From assembly GCF_008373765.1 (NCBI RefSeq), contig NZ_VUJW01000001.1:189-64188 (forward strand): 64,000 bases of DNA, given 5' to 3'. A program made the position numbers and the translations under genes. Positions 1 to 9,110 of this stretch are shown here, in pieces (position 1 is the first letter of the stretch; each line of letters opens with the position of its first letter). The notes below the pieces were generated by a model. It was not told the origin of the DNA. It did no database searches and was given only the letters and a program-made list of their open reading frames with translations. The DNA is from Nocardioides antri. GTDB taxonomy: Bacteria > Actinomycetota > Actinomycetes > Propionibacteriales > Nocardioidaceae.

Positions 1-22
1 TGACCTGCGGAAACGCAGGTCA
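1..22. terminator. Perfect stem-loop, probable terminator
   Basis: TGACCTGCG, a GAAA tetraloop and CGCAGGTCA form a perfect 9-bp stem. No T-tract follows, which is common for actinobacterial terminators. It could end transcription of the leftward MMPL gene (stop at 142) or of a gene left of the window. Nothing else is seen between 23 and 141. Confidence 0.55.
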
Positions 23-141
23 CGGGCCACTTGCCATTTGAACCGTTCCGGCTTGTGTCGCGGTTGGGGACTCAGAAATCCCGCGCCAGGGTGAGCGAGG
101 GCTGTCCCAGGGGCCCGGCGATGGCGACTTGGGTCCGGCGA

Positions 142-2262
142 TCAGGCGCCGTCGGATGCCGCTCCGGTAGTGACCTCCACCGGCTTCTCCACCAGCACGG
201 AGTCCAGCTCCGGCAGCAGCCGATCCAGCCACCCTGGCAGCCACCAGTTCGCGTCGCCCAGAAGCTTCATGGTGGCCGGGACGAGCACCAGGCGTACGAC
301 GGTCGCGTCGAGGAAGATCGCCGTGGCCAGTCCCACTCCCATCATCTTCACCACCGGGTCACTGCCCAGGACGAAGCCCGAGAAGACCGCCACCATGATC
401 AGCGCGGCCGCGGTGATGGTGCGCCCGGTGCCGGCGATCCCCGCGATCACCGCGCGGGTGTTGTCGCCGTGGCCGCGGTACTCCTCGCGCACCCGCGACA
501 GCAGGAACACCTCGTAGTCCATGGAGAGACCGAACAGGATCGCGAACATGAACAGCGGGATGAACGACACGATCGGCACCGTCGACTCCACGCCGATCAG
601 GCCGGCCGCCCAGCCCCACTGGAAGACCATGACGAGTACGCCGTACGCCGCGCCGACGCTCAGCAGGTTCAGCACGACCGCCTTCAGCGGCACCAGAACC
701 GACCGGAACAGCACCGTGAGCAAGAGGAACGACAGCAGCAGCACGGCCACCACGAAGCGTGGCATCCGCTCCTGCACCCGGTCACCGAGGTCGGTGAAGG
801 TGGCCGTCTGACCGCCGACATGGGCGGTCGCCGCGGTGCCGTCGAGCACCGTCGGGAAGACCTCGCTGCGGAGCCTCGCGACGGTCTCCTGGGTGGCAAC
901 GTCTTGGGGCGACGTGGTCGGCTGCGCCACCAGAGTCGCCACCCCCGCTGCGAGGTCAAGGGTCGGTTCGCCGACCGAGTTGATGCCCGGGTCGGCTGCG
1001 ATCGCCTCGGCCAGCGGCGCCACGACGGACCCGTCCTGGGAGATGTCGACCGCGATCACCAGCGGCCCGTTGGCCCCGGGGCCGAACCCGTCAGCGACCA
1101 GGTCGTAGGCCCGGCGTTCGGTCCTCGACTCGGGCTTGGTCCCGTCGTCCGGGAAGCCCAGGTTGAGCGCGAGAACTGGTGCGGCCAGGGCCAGCATGAG
1201 GACCGCTCCGCCGACGAGGTACGCCGTCGCGTTGCGGGTCACGTGAGCGCCCCATCGGTACCAGCCGGTGCCCGGCCGGTGCGGCGTGCGCCGGCGTCCG
1301 TTGATCCGGTGCCCCGCCAGTCCGAGAAGTGCCGGCAGCAAGGTGACCGAAGCGAGCACCATCACGAGCACCATCGCGGAGATGGCGACCCCACCACCGG
1401 TCACGAACGGGATCCCTGCGACGAGCAACCCGAGGATCGCCACGACGACCGTGCCGCCGGCGAAGATCACCGCCTGTCCTGCTGTTGCCAGGGCTCGGCC
1501 GGCCGCTTCGGCGACCGGCATCCCCAGGGCCAGGTGCTCGCGGTGCCGGGTGACCAGGAAGAGCGCGTAGTCGATGCCGACGCCGAGCCCGACCATGGCC
1601 GCAAGCTGCGGCGCCCACGCCGGGATGTCGATCAGGTACGTCACCAGCTTCATCGAGGTGACGCCGATGACCAGACCGAACAGCGCCATCCCGATCGGCA
1701 GCCCCATCGCGACGAAGGAGCCGAAGGCGATCAGCAGGACGATCATCGCGACGACGATCCCCGCGACCTCCCCGAGCCCGGTGGGTGCTTCCTCGAACGC
1801 GAAGAACAGATCGCCTCCGGTCTCCAGCGTCAGCGACGACTCGTCACGTAGGTCGGCGACGGCGTCCTTGAGGTTGTCCAGGTCCGAGGCATCGAGGTGC
1901 TCGATCGCGGGGTACTGCACGCGCACGAGTGCGATGGCGCCGTCCGGCGAGACGCTGCTCGTCGTACTCAGCACGTTGGGGAGGTCTGCGAGAGCGGCCT
2001 CCACCGGCGCCAGCTGCGCCGCAGCGTCCTGGTCTTCAAGCACGACGTGGGCGGTGATCCCGCCCTCGTCGGCCTCGGTCTCGGCGAGCAGCTCCGCCGC
2101 CCGGTGGGAATCAAGGCCGGGTGCCTCGAAGCTCTCGTCCAGCTCGCGCCCGAAGGCGACCGACGATGCGATGACGACGAGCGCGAGGACGACCCAGGCG
2201 CTGATGGCGACCCAGGGTCGGGTGGCAGCAGACCGGCCGAGCCGGTACAGGAAATTGGACAT
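142..2262 (-). CDS. MMPL family (RND-type) transporter
   Basis: A 706-residue inner-membrane protein of the MMPL/RND superfamily. After a first membrane helix (about residues 15-37) comes an extracytoplasmic porter loop, then a helix bundle containing GVGIDYALFLVTRHREH; the pattern repeats with a second loop and GLSMDYEVFLLSRVREEY, each carrying the family's conserved Asp-Tyr in a membrane helix. Relatives export lipids or hydrophobic compounds with the proton motive force; the substrate here is unknown. ATG at 2262 is chosen because GGAG lies just upstream and the protein then begins at the first membrane segment, although the frame stays open to 3366. It is divergent from a two-component system, which may regulate it (inference). 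Confidence 0.93.
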   Translation of the reverse strand: MSNFLYRLGRSAATRPWVAISAWVVLALVVIASSVAFGRELDESFEAPGLDSHRAAELLAETEADEGGITAHVVLEDQDAAAQLAPVEAALADLPNVLSTTSSVSPDGAIALVRVQYPAIEHLDASDLDNLKDAVADLRDESSLTLETGGDLFFAFEEAPTGLGEVAGIVVAMIVLLIAFGSFVAMGLPIGMALFGLVIGVTSMKLVTYLIDIPAWAPQLAAMVGLGVGIDYALFLVTRHREHLALGMPVAEAAGRALATAGQAVIFAGGTVVVAILGLLVAGIPFVTGGGVAISAMVLVMVLASVTLLPALLGLAGHRINGRRRTPHRPGTGWYRWGAHVTRNATAYLVGGAVLMLALAAPVLALNLGFPDDGTKPESRTERRAYDLVADGFGPGANGPLVIAVDISQDGSVVAPLAEAIAADPGINSVGEPTLDLAAGVATLVAQPTTSPQDVATQETVARLRSEVFPTVLDGTAATAHVGGQTATFTDLGDRVQERMPRFVVAVLLLSFLLLTVLFRSVLVPLKAVVLNLLSVGAAYGVLVMVFQWGWAAGLIGVESTVPIVSFIPLFMFAILFGLSMDYEVFLLSRVREEYRGHGDNTRAVIAGIAGTGRTITAAALIMVAVFSGFVLGSDPVVKMMGVGLATAIFLDATVVRLVLVPATMKLLGDANWWLPGWLDRLLPELDSVLVEKPVEVTTGAASDGA

Positions 2263-2391
2263 GTCTCCACGCTGTCGCGGCGGCGAACGATCCACATCGG
2301 GCCAAGGAGGGACCGGCGCCTCGGCCGAAAGTACGACGAGCGGCTCGTCCTTGTGCCCCGTGCGACGGGGCTGGCCGCTCCCTAGGCTGGC

Positions 2392-3525
2392 GTGGTGGTA
2401 GCCGCCTTCATCCGCTCGGTACTTGCCGAGCCCCGTGCCCCGGACCCGCCGGCGCGGGTGTGGTGGGACTGGGCGTTGGTCGGCGCTCTGCTGGTCACGG
2501 CCGTGGCGGAGGCGATCTTCCGCCCGGACGTGGCGTGGCGTCCCTTGGCCACCGTGGTCGCGCTCCTGGTGATCCCGGTCCTGCTCTGGCGGCGTACCCA
2601 TCCGTTGCTGGTGACTGCGGTTGGCTTCGGCGGCGCGATGGTGCTGCACATCCCGGCCTTCGTCGAGGACGTCGTCGACGTGGGGCTGTACTCCATGGCC
2701 GGCATCCTGTTGCTGCCCTACGCGTTGTACCGCTGGGCTTCTGGACGCGAGGCGCTGGTCGGGACCGCGATCGTCGCCGTTCCGGCAGGCCTGGGTCTCG
2801 CGACCACCGCGACCCTCGGGGACGTGATCGGCGGCACCACCCTGCTGGTCGCGGTGTTCGCGCTCGGAGCCGCGATGCGCTACCGCGCGGTTGCGCGCCA
2901 GCGCGAGGTGCAGCAGGTCCGGACGCTCGAGCGCGGTGAGCTCGCCCGCGAGCTGCACGACACCGTCGCGCACCACGTGTCGGCCATCGCGATCCAGGCC
3001 CAGGCGGGGCGGGCGGTGGCAGCCACCGACCCGGCTTCGGCGGTCGAGGCGCTGGCAGTGATCGAGGCGGAGGCGTCGCGGACCTTGTCCGAGATGCGCA
3101 CGATGGTCCGGGTGCTCCGCGACGGCGAGGCGGCCGACTACGCGCCGCAGCGGGGCATCACCGATCTGGACGAGCTGACCCGGATGAGCCCGGTGGTGCA
3201 GGTGCACCACGGCGGCGACCTCGCTGGCCTGCCGCAACCGGTGGAGGTGGCGGTCTACCGGATCTGTCAGGAGTCGGTCACCAACGCGATCCGGCATTCG
3301 CTGAACGCCACTGCGGTCACCGTGGGGGTCACCGGCGACGTCGGCGTCGTACGGTTGCGTGTGCACGACGACGGAGAAGCAGCCCGCCCTGCGACCACCG
3401 TGGGCTACGGCCTGCTCGGCATGGCAGAACGAGCCAAGCTGCTCGGCGGCGCCTTTAAGGCCGGGCCGGACCCGGTCGGCGGCTGGACCGTCGAGGCCAC
3501 TCTCCCGCGGGAGGTGCCGCAGTGA
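2392..3525 (+). CDS. Sensor histidine kinase, NarL/LiaS-type
   Basis: A 377-residue membrane histidine kinase. Hydrophobic helices fill roughly residues 20-160. The HisKA_3 dimerisation domain follows with the phospho-acceptor in ELHDTVAHHVS (His189), then a HATPase_c domain with the N-box-like QESVTNAIRHS and a glycine-rich GYGLLGMAERAKLLGG near the C terminus. The GTG start at 2392 lacks a clear Shine-Dalgarno sequence; TAGGCT lies just upstream, so a nearly leaderless message is possible. Its stop overlaps the next gene's start by four bases (GTGA), so kinase and regulator are translationally coupled. The signal sensed is unknown. Confidence 0.92.
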   Translation: MVVAAFIRSVLAEPRAPDPPARVWWDWALVGALLVTAVAEAIFRPDVAWRPLATVVALLVIPVLLWRRTHPLLVTAVGFGGAMVLHIPAFVEDVVDVGLYSMAGILLLPYALYRWASGREALVGTAIVAVPAGLGLATTATLGDVIGGTTLLVAVFALGAAMRYRAVARQREVQQVRTLERGELARELHDTVAHHVSAIAIQAQAGRAVAATDPASAVEALAVIEAEASRTLSEMRTMVRVLRDGEAADYAPQRGITDLDELTRMSPVVQVHHGGDLAGLPQPVEVAVYRICQESVTNAIRHSLNATAVTVGVTGDVGVVRLRVHDDGEAARPATTVGYGLLGMAERAKLLGGAFKAGPDPVGGWTVEATLPREVPQ

Positions 3526-4190
3526 GTGATCGGGCGACCATCCGGGTGGTGGTCGCCGACGACCAGCTCCTGGTCCGCACCGGGCTCACCATGATCCTCA
3601 ACGCGCAGCCCGGGATCGAGGTCGTCGGCGAGGCAACGGACGGTCACGAGGCGGTGGCCGTGGCACGCGAGCTGCGTCCCGACGTCTGCCTCTTCGACAT
3701 CCGGATGCCCGGCATCGACGGTGTCGAAGCCACCCGCCAGCTCGCGGGCCCAGGGGTGGAGGACCCCCTGGCCATCGTGGTCATCACGACCTTCGATCTC
3801 GACGAGTACGTCCACGGAGCTCTCAAGGCCGGCGCCAGAGGCTTCCTCCTCAAGGACGCCGGGCCCGAGCTGCTGGTCCAGTCGATCCACGCGGCCGCGA
3901 ACGGCGACGCGCTCATCTCGCCCACCATCACCCGCCGCTTGCTCACCACGCTGGCCGGCCTGGAGCGCGCCACCCCGCCGGCCCAGCCGATCGAGCCGCT
4001 CACCGACCGCGAGGAGGAGGTGCTGCTCACCGTCGCCCGCGGCCGCACCAACGCCGAGATCGCCGAGGAGCTGCACATCACCCTGAGCACGGTGAAGACC
4101 CACGTCGCTGCGCTGATGAACAAGCTCGGCGCCCGCAACCGCGTCGAGGTCGCGATGTGGGCCTACGAGACCGGGCGGGTCAAGGAGTAG
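3522..4190 (+). CDS. LuxR/NarL-family response regulator
   Basis: A 222-residue DNA-binding response regulator. The receiver domain (about 5-125) has an acidic pocket in VVVADDQLLVR, the phospho-acceptor Asp59 in CLFDIRMPG, and the conserved Lys in FLLKDAGPE. The C-terminal LuxR helix-turn-helix (about 150-215) reads LTDREEEVLLTVARGRTNAE and continues through STVKTHVAALMNKLG. It is the cognate partner of the overlapping histidine kinase and a candidate regulator of the divergent MMPL exporter. Confidence 0.94.
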   Translation: MSDRATIRVVVADDQLLVRTGLTMILNAQPGIEVVGEATDGHEAVAVARELRPDVCLFDIRMPGIDGVEATRQLAGPGVEDPLAIVVITTFDLDEYVHGALKAGARGFLLKDAGPELLVQSIHAAANGDALISPTITRRLLTTLAGLERATPPAQPIEPLTDREEEVLLTVARGRTNAEIAEELHITLSTVKTHVAALMNKLGARNRVEVAMWAYETGRVKE

Positions 4191-4489
4191 GGCCCGGCTG
4201 ATCTCTGGTCGCGGCTACCTGGTCCGTTTACGGAGCGAGATCTACAGACGGGGCCCCTGAATGGCCAAGCGCGATGTGGCTACCTCCCTGCCGTCGACCG
4301 TGCCCTCGGCGCTCTCCACCGGCCGACAGGATGGAGGTCATGTGACGTGGTTGGTCTCACCGACCGTCCCTGAGTACGGCCGCCCGATAGCGTCCTCTGC
4401 TCGCGGTACATCCGGATGCGACCAGCTCTGGTACCAGGCGGCTGCAAGGACGCTTTGGCCGCGATGGCGATAGGAAGAGGCATTGCCCG
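4191..4489. other. Intergenic gap
   Basis: 299 bp between the response regulator and the DUF2071 gene. A 70-codon reading frame (4261-4473) has no ribosome binding site, no recognisable domain and shadow-like composition, so it is not called. No RNA gene or clear promoter was recognised. Confidence 0.5.
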
Positions 4490-5257
4490 ATGGTCTCCAT
4501 CACCGCAGAGCAGCATGTGTCGGTCCCGGTGCTGCGCGCATCCTGGCTGGACATGACGTTGGTTCATTGGCCGGTGCCCCCGGACCGTGTCCAGCGCCTC
4601 CTTCCCGCCGGGCTGAGGATCGATGAGTTCGACGGTACGGCGTGGGTCGGGTGGACCCCTTTCGTGATGGCGAAGATGCGTCCGCTGGCCGTCCCCGATC
4701 TGTCGTTCGGGTCCTCAAGCGTCCCCGGGCCTCGAAAGGTGTCGCGTATGCGGGACCTCTCCAGCACCGCGGAGACCAACCTCAGGACCTACGTGCGCGG
4801 ACCGGACGGCCGCGACGGGGTGTGGTTCCTCAGCCTCGACATCGGCAACCCAGTTCTCGCTGCCGTCCTCAGGGGCGCCGTCGGCGCGCCCTACCACTAC
4901 GCCCGCCTGACGGTGCAACGCCAAGGCGACACCATCACCTACGCCGGCTCCCGGGTCGGCGCCAGCCAGTCCTACCGACTCCAGACACGACCAGGAGCGT
5001 CCATTCACGAGCCGTCGGGCCTCGAGGTCTGGCTGAGCGGCCGATGGCGCGCCTACACCAAGCACCTCGGCCGACTCCTCGTCACGCCCGTGGAACACGA
5101 GCCCTGGCCGCTCCGAGCGGCCAGCCTGGATCTGGCCGAGGAGAATCTCACCGATGCAGTCGGCCTTTCCGGCCTGTCCGACCCGCCGCTCGTGCACTTC
5201 TCCGACGGCGTACACAAGGTCCGGCTCGGGCGGCCGACGCTCGTGCCCGGCCAGTGA
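4490..5257 (+). CDS. DUF2071 (YqjF-like) protein
   Basis: A 255-residue soluble protein of the DUF2071/YqjF family. Typical features are the N-terminal WLDMTLVHWPVPPDRVQRLL segment, the FDGTAWVGWTPFVM block, the TNLRTYVRGPDG block and the central VWFLSLDIGNPVLAAVLRGA region. Function is unknown for the family; some members act as YqjF-like stress proteins and the fold resembles acetoacetate decarboxylase. It stands alone between the two-component system and a short convergent gene, so context gives no functional clue. Confidence 0.85.
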   Translation: MVSITAEQHVSVPVLRASWLDMTLVHWPVPPDRVQRLLPAGLRIDEFDGTAWVGWTPFVMAKMRPLAVPDLSFGSSSVPGPRKVSRMRDLSSTAETNLRTYVRGPDGRDGVWFLSLDIGNPVLAAVLRGAVGAPYHYARLTVQRQGDTITYAGSRVGASQSYRLQTRPGASIHEPSGLEVWLSGRWRAYTKHLGRLLVTPVEHEPWPLRAASLDLAEENLTDAVGLSGLSDPPLVHFSDGVHKVRLGRPTLVPGQ

Positions 5258-5286
5258 GGGATCGTCGGCAGGGCTTTAGTCGGCGG

Positions 5287-5532
5287 CTACGCCGGCTCCG
5301 GGGTGAGCGGCGTCCTGACCAGCGCCAGGCAGACCTGGACGCCGCCGCCGCGTCGCGGACTTGCAGCCATGGTCACCTCGGCCCCGATCTCCTCGGCCGC
5401 CGCCCGACCCAGGCGGCCGAGGTGCTCGGCGCGAGCGGAGTCGTTGCGATCGATCGTCTCGAAGTAGTACCCGTGCCGTTCGAGCGAGGCCCGGATGGCT
5501 AGGCGTGTCAGTTCTTCATCGACGTCGTTCAT
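5287..5532 (-). CDS. Small hypothetical protein (81 aa)
   Basis: An 81-residue protein that was not recognised. The N-terminal half is acidic and helical (MNDVDEELTRLAIRASLERH), the middle is Ala/Gly/Glu-rich, and the C-terminal half looks like a short beta strand region ending in Pro. There is no signal peptide or membrane segment. It is convergent with the DUF2071 gene, 29 bp away, and downstream of the GAF-ANTAR pair on the same strand. Codon usage fits a real gene (high third-position GC), but there is no family support. Confidence 0.55.
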   Translation of the reverse strand: MNDVDEELTRLAIRASLERHGYYFETIDRNDSARAEHLGRLGRAAAEEIGAEVTMAASPRRGGGVQVCLALVRTPLTPEPA

Positions 5533-5666
5533 CGTCGAGCCGACCCTTCTGGACCAGGCGCCGGACGACCCCGGGTCTAGAGGTCATGGCGCGCTCGGAA
5601 TCTAGTCGGAAACGACGAGACCCGCCACTTTCGGGCCCACGGTGGCCAAGCAGAGGCGCCGGCGGT

Positions 5667-6371
5667 TCATGCCTGTCGGCGCTGGTGCGCGAGCACCACC
5701 GCCTCGGCGAGGTCACTGAGGTCGACGCCCGCCCGACGCGCAGACTCGTGCAGCGTCCGGGTTGCCTCGTCGATGCTGATGGCGTCGCGCTCGGCGATCA
5801 TCCCGGCGGCGATGTTCACGCGGTGCTGCGCGCGCAGCTTCTCGGGGGCGTTGGCGGCACGGTGCCGGGTGTGGAAGGAGAGGTCGGCGTTCGTGACCGC
5901 CCCGGGCGCCCAGGCGGCGAAGATCTCAGCGAGGGCGACATGCTGGCCGTCGAAGCAGTGGGGCGCAGCGCCGTAGAGATTCACGCTGCTGGTGACCCGT
6001 CCCCTCATGTCGAGCATGGGCAGGGTGAGGGTGCTGGCCACGCCAGCAGCGGCGCTGGCGTCGGCGAACAACTGCCAGCGACGCTCGGCGAGCTCGTCGA
6101 GCGTGTACTGACGCGCGGCTTGGTCGTCGACGATGTTGGCGCAGGGGCCACCGTCGAGATACTGCACGGCGTTCAGGACCGCCACCGTGTGATCGGTCGC
6201 GACCAGGGTGAAGGTCAGGTCTTCGTCGAGGAGCGTGATGCTGAGTCCGATGCAGGCGGGGACCAGCTGTCGGACACGGGCGGCCCGCGCAAGGAACGTG
6301 CCGAGCATGTCGTCCTCGCCGATGGGGTCGAGCTGCCCGACGGCATCCCTGGTGGGCGGGATCGGCTCCAT
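5667..6371 (-). CDS. GAF-ANTAR domain regulator
   Basis: A 234-residue protein with an N-terminal GAF domain (about 15-165; YLDGGPCANIVDD is typical of ANTAR-linked GAF domains) and a C-terminal ANTAR RNA-binding domain (about 170-230; RAQHRVNIAAGMIAERDAIS). ANTAR proteins are antiterminators that bind paired hairpins in nascent RNA. The start is uncertain: ATG 6371 is used, but a TTG at 6413 preceded by GAGGGCAGG overlaps the upstream stop as TTGA and would add 14 residues. It forms a coupled pair with the next GAF-ANTAR gene; the RNA target is unknown. Confidence 0.85.
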   Translation of the reverse strand: MEPIPPTRDAVGQLDPIGEDDMLGTFLARAARVRQLVPACIGLSITLLDEDLTFTLVATDHTVAVLNAVQYLDGGPCANIVDDQAARQYTLDELAERRWQLFADASAAAGVASTLTLPMLDMRGRVTSSVNLYGAAPHCFDGQHVALAEIFAAWAPGAVTNADLSFHTRHRAANAPEKLRAQHRVNIAAGMIAERDAISIDEATRTLHESARRAGVDLSDLAEAVVLAHQRRQA

Positions 6372-6409
6372 GCGGAGCTGTGAATCCTCGGTGTCGGTGT
6401 TCGACTCGC

Positions 6410-7099
6410 TCAACGCCTGCCCTCGGAATCTGGTGCGTCGGTAGTGGCGGTGAACTCGTTGGCGATCTCGCGCAGCTTGACGTTGCGGTCCTGGGAGAGG
6501 CGGGCGAGGAACGCGAACGCGCGCTCCTCGCTGAGGTCGTAACGCTCCATCACCACACCGACCGCAGTGCCGATCCGCTGGCGGGTGGCCACCGCCTGAC
6601 GGAGGTCGGAGATCTCCTGGGCATAGCTGATGGCGACGGCGGCCTGGTGGGAGAACAACGCACCGAGCGGGCCGAGGTCGTCGAACGCACCCACGTGGTG
6701 GGAATAGAGGTCCAATGCACCCTGGAAACGCGGGGCGTCGAAGAGCGCGATCCCGGCTTGGGCCCGGATGCCCGCGTCGAGCGCCACTCGCGTGTAGTCG
6801 GGCCATCGCGGGTCGGCCTCGAGGTCCGACGAGACGACGTAGGCCTCATCGGTTGCGGTCTCGTAGCAAGGACCCTGCTGAAGGTCGTACTGCTTCGCAT
6901 CGACCTCGCAAAGCACGTCGTGGGTCGGCGAGAAGGTCTCCAGCCGGTTGTCCCTGTGCCGGATCGTGATGCTTGCCATCGTGACGTCGGGCAGCACCTC
7001 GACGGCCGCCGCGGTGATCCGGCTCAGGGTCTCCTCGAGGTCCCCGGGGGACAGGGTCTGTGCCAGCCGGCGTGCGTGATCGAGCAGTTCGTCGTTCAT
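6410..7099 (-). CDS. GAF-ANTAR domain regulator (first of pair)
   Basis: A 229-residue signal-dependent antiterminator candidate. The GAF domain spans about residues 20-160 (DLQQGPCYETATDEAYVVSS), followed by a helical linker and an ANTAR domain around 165-220 (RQRIGTAVGVVMERYDLSEE). ATG at 7099 is preceded by GAAGAGA at suitable spacing. The GAF domain is cofactor-poor in appearance, with no haem or GAF-type bilin cysteine evident, so the ligand cannot be named. It is the promoter-proximal member of a two-gene unit; both members may bind the same class of RNA hairpins, possibly as homo- or heterodimers. Confidence 0.88.
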   Translation of the reverse strand: MNDELLDHARRLAQTLSPGDLEETLSRITAAAVEVLPDVTMASITIRHRDNRLETFSPTHDVLCEVDAKQYDLQQGPCYETATDEAYVVSSDLEADPRWPDYTRVALDAGIRAQAGIALFDAPRFQGALDLYSHHVGAFDDLGPLGALFSHQAAVAISYAQEISDLRQAVATRQRIGTAVGVVMERYDLSEERAFAFLARLSQDRNVKLREIANEFTATTDAPDSEGRR

Positions 7100-7201
7100 C
7101 GGCCATCTCTTCCCGGCGCAGGATCGCCACCGTGCGCTGATTCGGGTCCCATCACTCGGTCGTTACCCCGTTGCGGTTCAGCCATGACACGAAAGAGCCC
7201 A

Positions 7202-7744
7202 CTAACGGTCGTAGTACAAGCCATCAGTGGTGACGCGGGCACCGGCCGCCGGAACGTGTGTGGTGAGGCTGCCGTCGTGGCCGAGATGCGCCACCGCCAC
7301 CCGGTGGAGCAGCACCAGCACGTCAGCGACCAGCCTGCGGTGGCAGCGCCACCACAAGCTCTCGCTGCACATCACAGCGACTCGTTCCTCAGAGTCGGCG
7401 GGGACTTCCTGCATGAGCTCGACGATCGCTGCCTGGAACTCCTCGGTGCGGGTGTGGGCGGCGTACGCGCGAAACGCCTCGACCCTCCACCACGGATCGC
7501 TTCCGGCCTGAGTCGGTGCAAGTCGCCGTCGACCACCCAGCCGCGGCTCCCACCGGTACCTGATGCCGCGGTCAGGCAGCCACCGCGCCAGCTCGTCCGT
7601 GGCGACGTGCGGTTGACGACGGCTTCCGGGGAACCTGCGTACGTCGACGACCAGCCCGACCTTCGCTGCCTCGAGCAGCGCCGTGAGGTGGGACTGGTCA
7701 GCGGTGCCATGCCCGAAGGTCAGCACGGTCGGAGTCACGTTCAC
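7202..7744 (-). CDS. DUF488 family protein
   Basis: A 180-residue DUF488 protein. Family signatures are the N-terminal LTFGHGTADQSHL, VVDVRRFPGSRRQPH, and the C-terminal CSESLWWRCHRRLVAD with two cysteines and a histidine that resemble a metal or nucleotide site. Function in the family is uncertain. GTG 7744 is preferred because GAGG lies five bases upstream and the protein then begins, as relatives do, a few residues before FGHGT; an ATG at 7798 would add 18 residues and reach close to the divergent epimerase gene. Confidence 0.85.
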   Translation of the reverse strand: MNVTPTVLTFGHGTADQSHLTALLEAAKVGLVVDVRRFPGSRRQPHVATDELARWLPDRGIRYRWEPRLGGRRRLAPTQAGSDPWWRVEAFRAYAAHTRTEEFQAAIVELMQEVPADSEERVAVMCSESLWWRCHRRLVADVLVLLHRVAVAHLGHDGSLTTHVPAAGARVTTDGLYYDR

Positions 7745-7811
7745 AGCGGCCTCGAAGGAGTAGGTCGGAGCCACTATGCCCTCGTGGCCCACCGGCATCT
7801 ACGGTGAACGG

Positions 7812-8798
7812 ATGGCGGCTGAACACGACCTTCGCGTGGCAGTGACCGGTCCCACGGGCACATTCGGCCTGGCACTGGCGCCAGCGCTCGAGCAGGACGA
7901 CCGGGTCTCCCGGGTCATCGGCATCGCACGACGGCCCTTCGACCCGCAGGAACGCGGGTGGAAGAAGATGGACTACCGGCGCGGAGACGTGCGCGATCCC
8001 GAAGCCCTCAGGGAGGCCTTCGACGGCGTCGACGTCGTGGTCCACCTCGCCTTCCTGATCATCAGCGGCGGCAGGGAGACGACTCGTGCGATCAACGTCG
8101 AAGGAACGCTCAACGCCTACCGGGCGGCAGCCCAGGCAGGCGCGCGACGTTTCGTGTATGCCTCGTCGATCGCGGCGTACGGCTTCCATCGCGACAATCC
8201 GGTCGGCATCCCGGAGGACTGGCCGACCCGACCCGCAGATCGGCTCTTCTACGCCCAGGAGAAGGCCGAGCTCGAGCACCTGCTCGAGGACGCGGCCGCC
8301 GCCCATCCTGATACCGAGCTCTACCTGCTGAGGCCCCCGATCGTCCTCGGTCCGGACGCCGTCGGCGCGAAGGTCCAGCTTCCGCGGCTCGTGAGGGAGG
8401 TCGCCGGCACCGTCCTCAAGGGGGCGCGCCGCCTGCCCGGGGTTCCGACGTTGGTCCCCGACCTGCCGGTCCAGCTCATCCACCAGGACGACGTCGCCTC
8501 GGCAGTGCACCTCTGCATCCTCGGGGCGGGCCCGGCAGGGGCATACAACATCGCCGCCGACGACGTCCTGAGTCTCGTCGACGTCGCGCGGGAGCTCGGA
8601 CTGCGTGCGCTCCCCGTTCCCCGGCGACCGGTCTCGGCTGCGGCCCGGACCCTGTCGAAGCTGCCGCTGCCGTCGGCGGGCCAATGGGTCGAGGCCCTGA
8701 GCCACCCCGCGATCATGGACACGACCAAGGCGAAGGAAGAGCTCGGCTGGACGCCCCGATACTCAGCCCGTCAGTCATTGCGGGCGACCTTCGGTTGA
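7812..8798 (+). CDS. NAD(P)-dependent epimerase/dehydratase (extended SDR)
   Basis: A 328-residue extended short-chain dehydrogenase. The Rossmann motif VTGPTGTFGLALAP is at the N terminus (GxTGxxG type), followed by RGDVRDPEALREAF, the strand VDVVVHLAFL, and the catalytic Tyr-x3-Lys as YAQEK. The preceding ASSIAAYG supplies the catalytic Ser. The C-terminal part fits a nucleoside-sugar or terpenoid substrate lobe; the substrate cannot be stated. ATG 7812 gives a start directly before the Rossmann strand; an in-frame ATG at 7776 is less likely. It stands alone, divergent from the DUF488 gene. Confidence 0.88.
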   Translation: MAAEHDLRVAVTGPTGTFGLALAPALEQDDRVSRVIGIARRPFDPQERGWKKMDYRRGDVRDPEALREAFDGVDVVVHLAFLIISGGRETTRAINVEGTLNAYRAAAQAGARRFVYASSIAAYGFHRDNPVGIPEDWPTRPADRLFYAQEKAELEHLLEDAAAAHPDTELYLLRPPIVLGPDAVGAKVQLPRLVREVAGTVLKGARRLPGVPTLVPDLPVQLIHQDDVASAVHLCILGAGPAGAYNIAADDVLSLVDVARELGLRALPVPRRPVSAAARTLSKLPLPSAGQWVEALSHPAIMDTTKAKEELGWTPRYSARQSLRATFG

Positions 8799-8924
8799 CG
8801 GGTCCGGTGGTCCGAACGGGATGGACTGCGGTCGACGCGGCCGGGTACTTGCCCCTGGGACACGTCCAGCCTCGGCGTGGCACCCAGCGCCCGATCTCGG
8901 TGCGCGATCTCCAGGAGAGTCGTC

Positions 8925-9110
8925 ATGGCTCAGCACGTTCAACCCCCACCTCAGGCCGACCCGGCCCTGGTGCACCAGTTCATCCGACTTGTTGGCCGCA
9001 GACCGACGGCTGAGGAGCTGGTCCGGTACCAAGAAGCTCGCTCGCGGCGGGTCCGGCGTCGTGCCGACCAACTGCGTCGCGCAGCGGCACGAGTTCTCAC
9101 CCGATGGTGA
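8925..9110 (+). CDS. Small basic helical protein (61 aa)
   Basis: A 61-residue protein, not recognised. It starts at ATG 8925 behind GGAGAG at six bases, a convincing ribosome binding site. The sequence is a predicted helix rich in Arg (EARSRRVRRRADQLRRAA) and has RPTAEELVRYQEA in the middle. It overlaps the following gene by seven bases, so the two are probably cotranscribed and coupled. The charge suggests nucleic-acid or membrane-surface binding, but this is speculative. Confidence 0.6.
   Translation: MAQHVQPPPQADPALVHQFIRLVGRRPTAEELVRYQEARSRRVRRRADQLRRAAARVLTRW

Noticed and set aside
31-1851. 606-codon plus-strand frame
   Set aside because: Antisense shadow of the MMPL gene; Arg/His/Gln-rich and without domain, typical of high-GC reverse frames.
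4261-4473. 70-codon frame between response regulator and DUF2071 gene
   Set aside because: No ribosome site, no family, poor third-position GC pattern.
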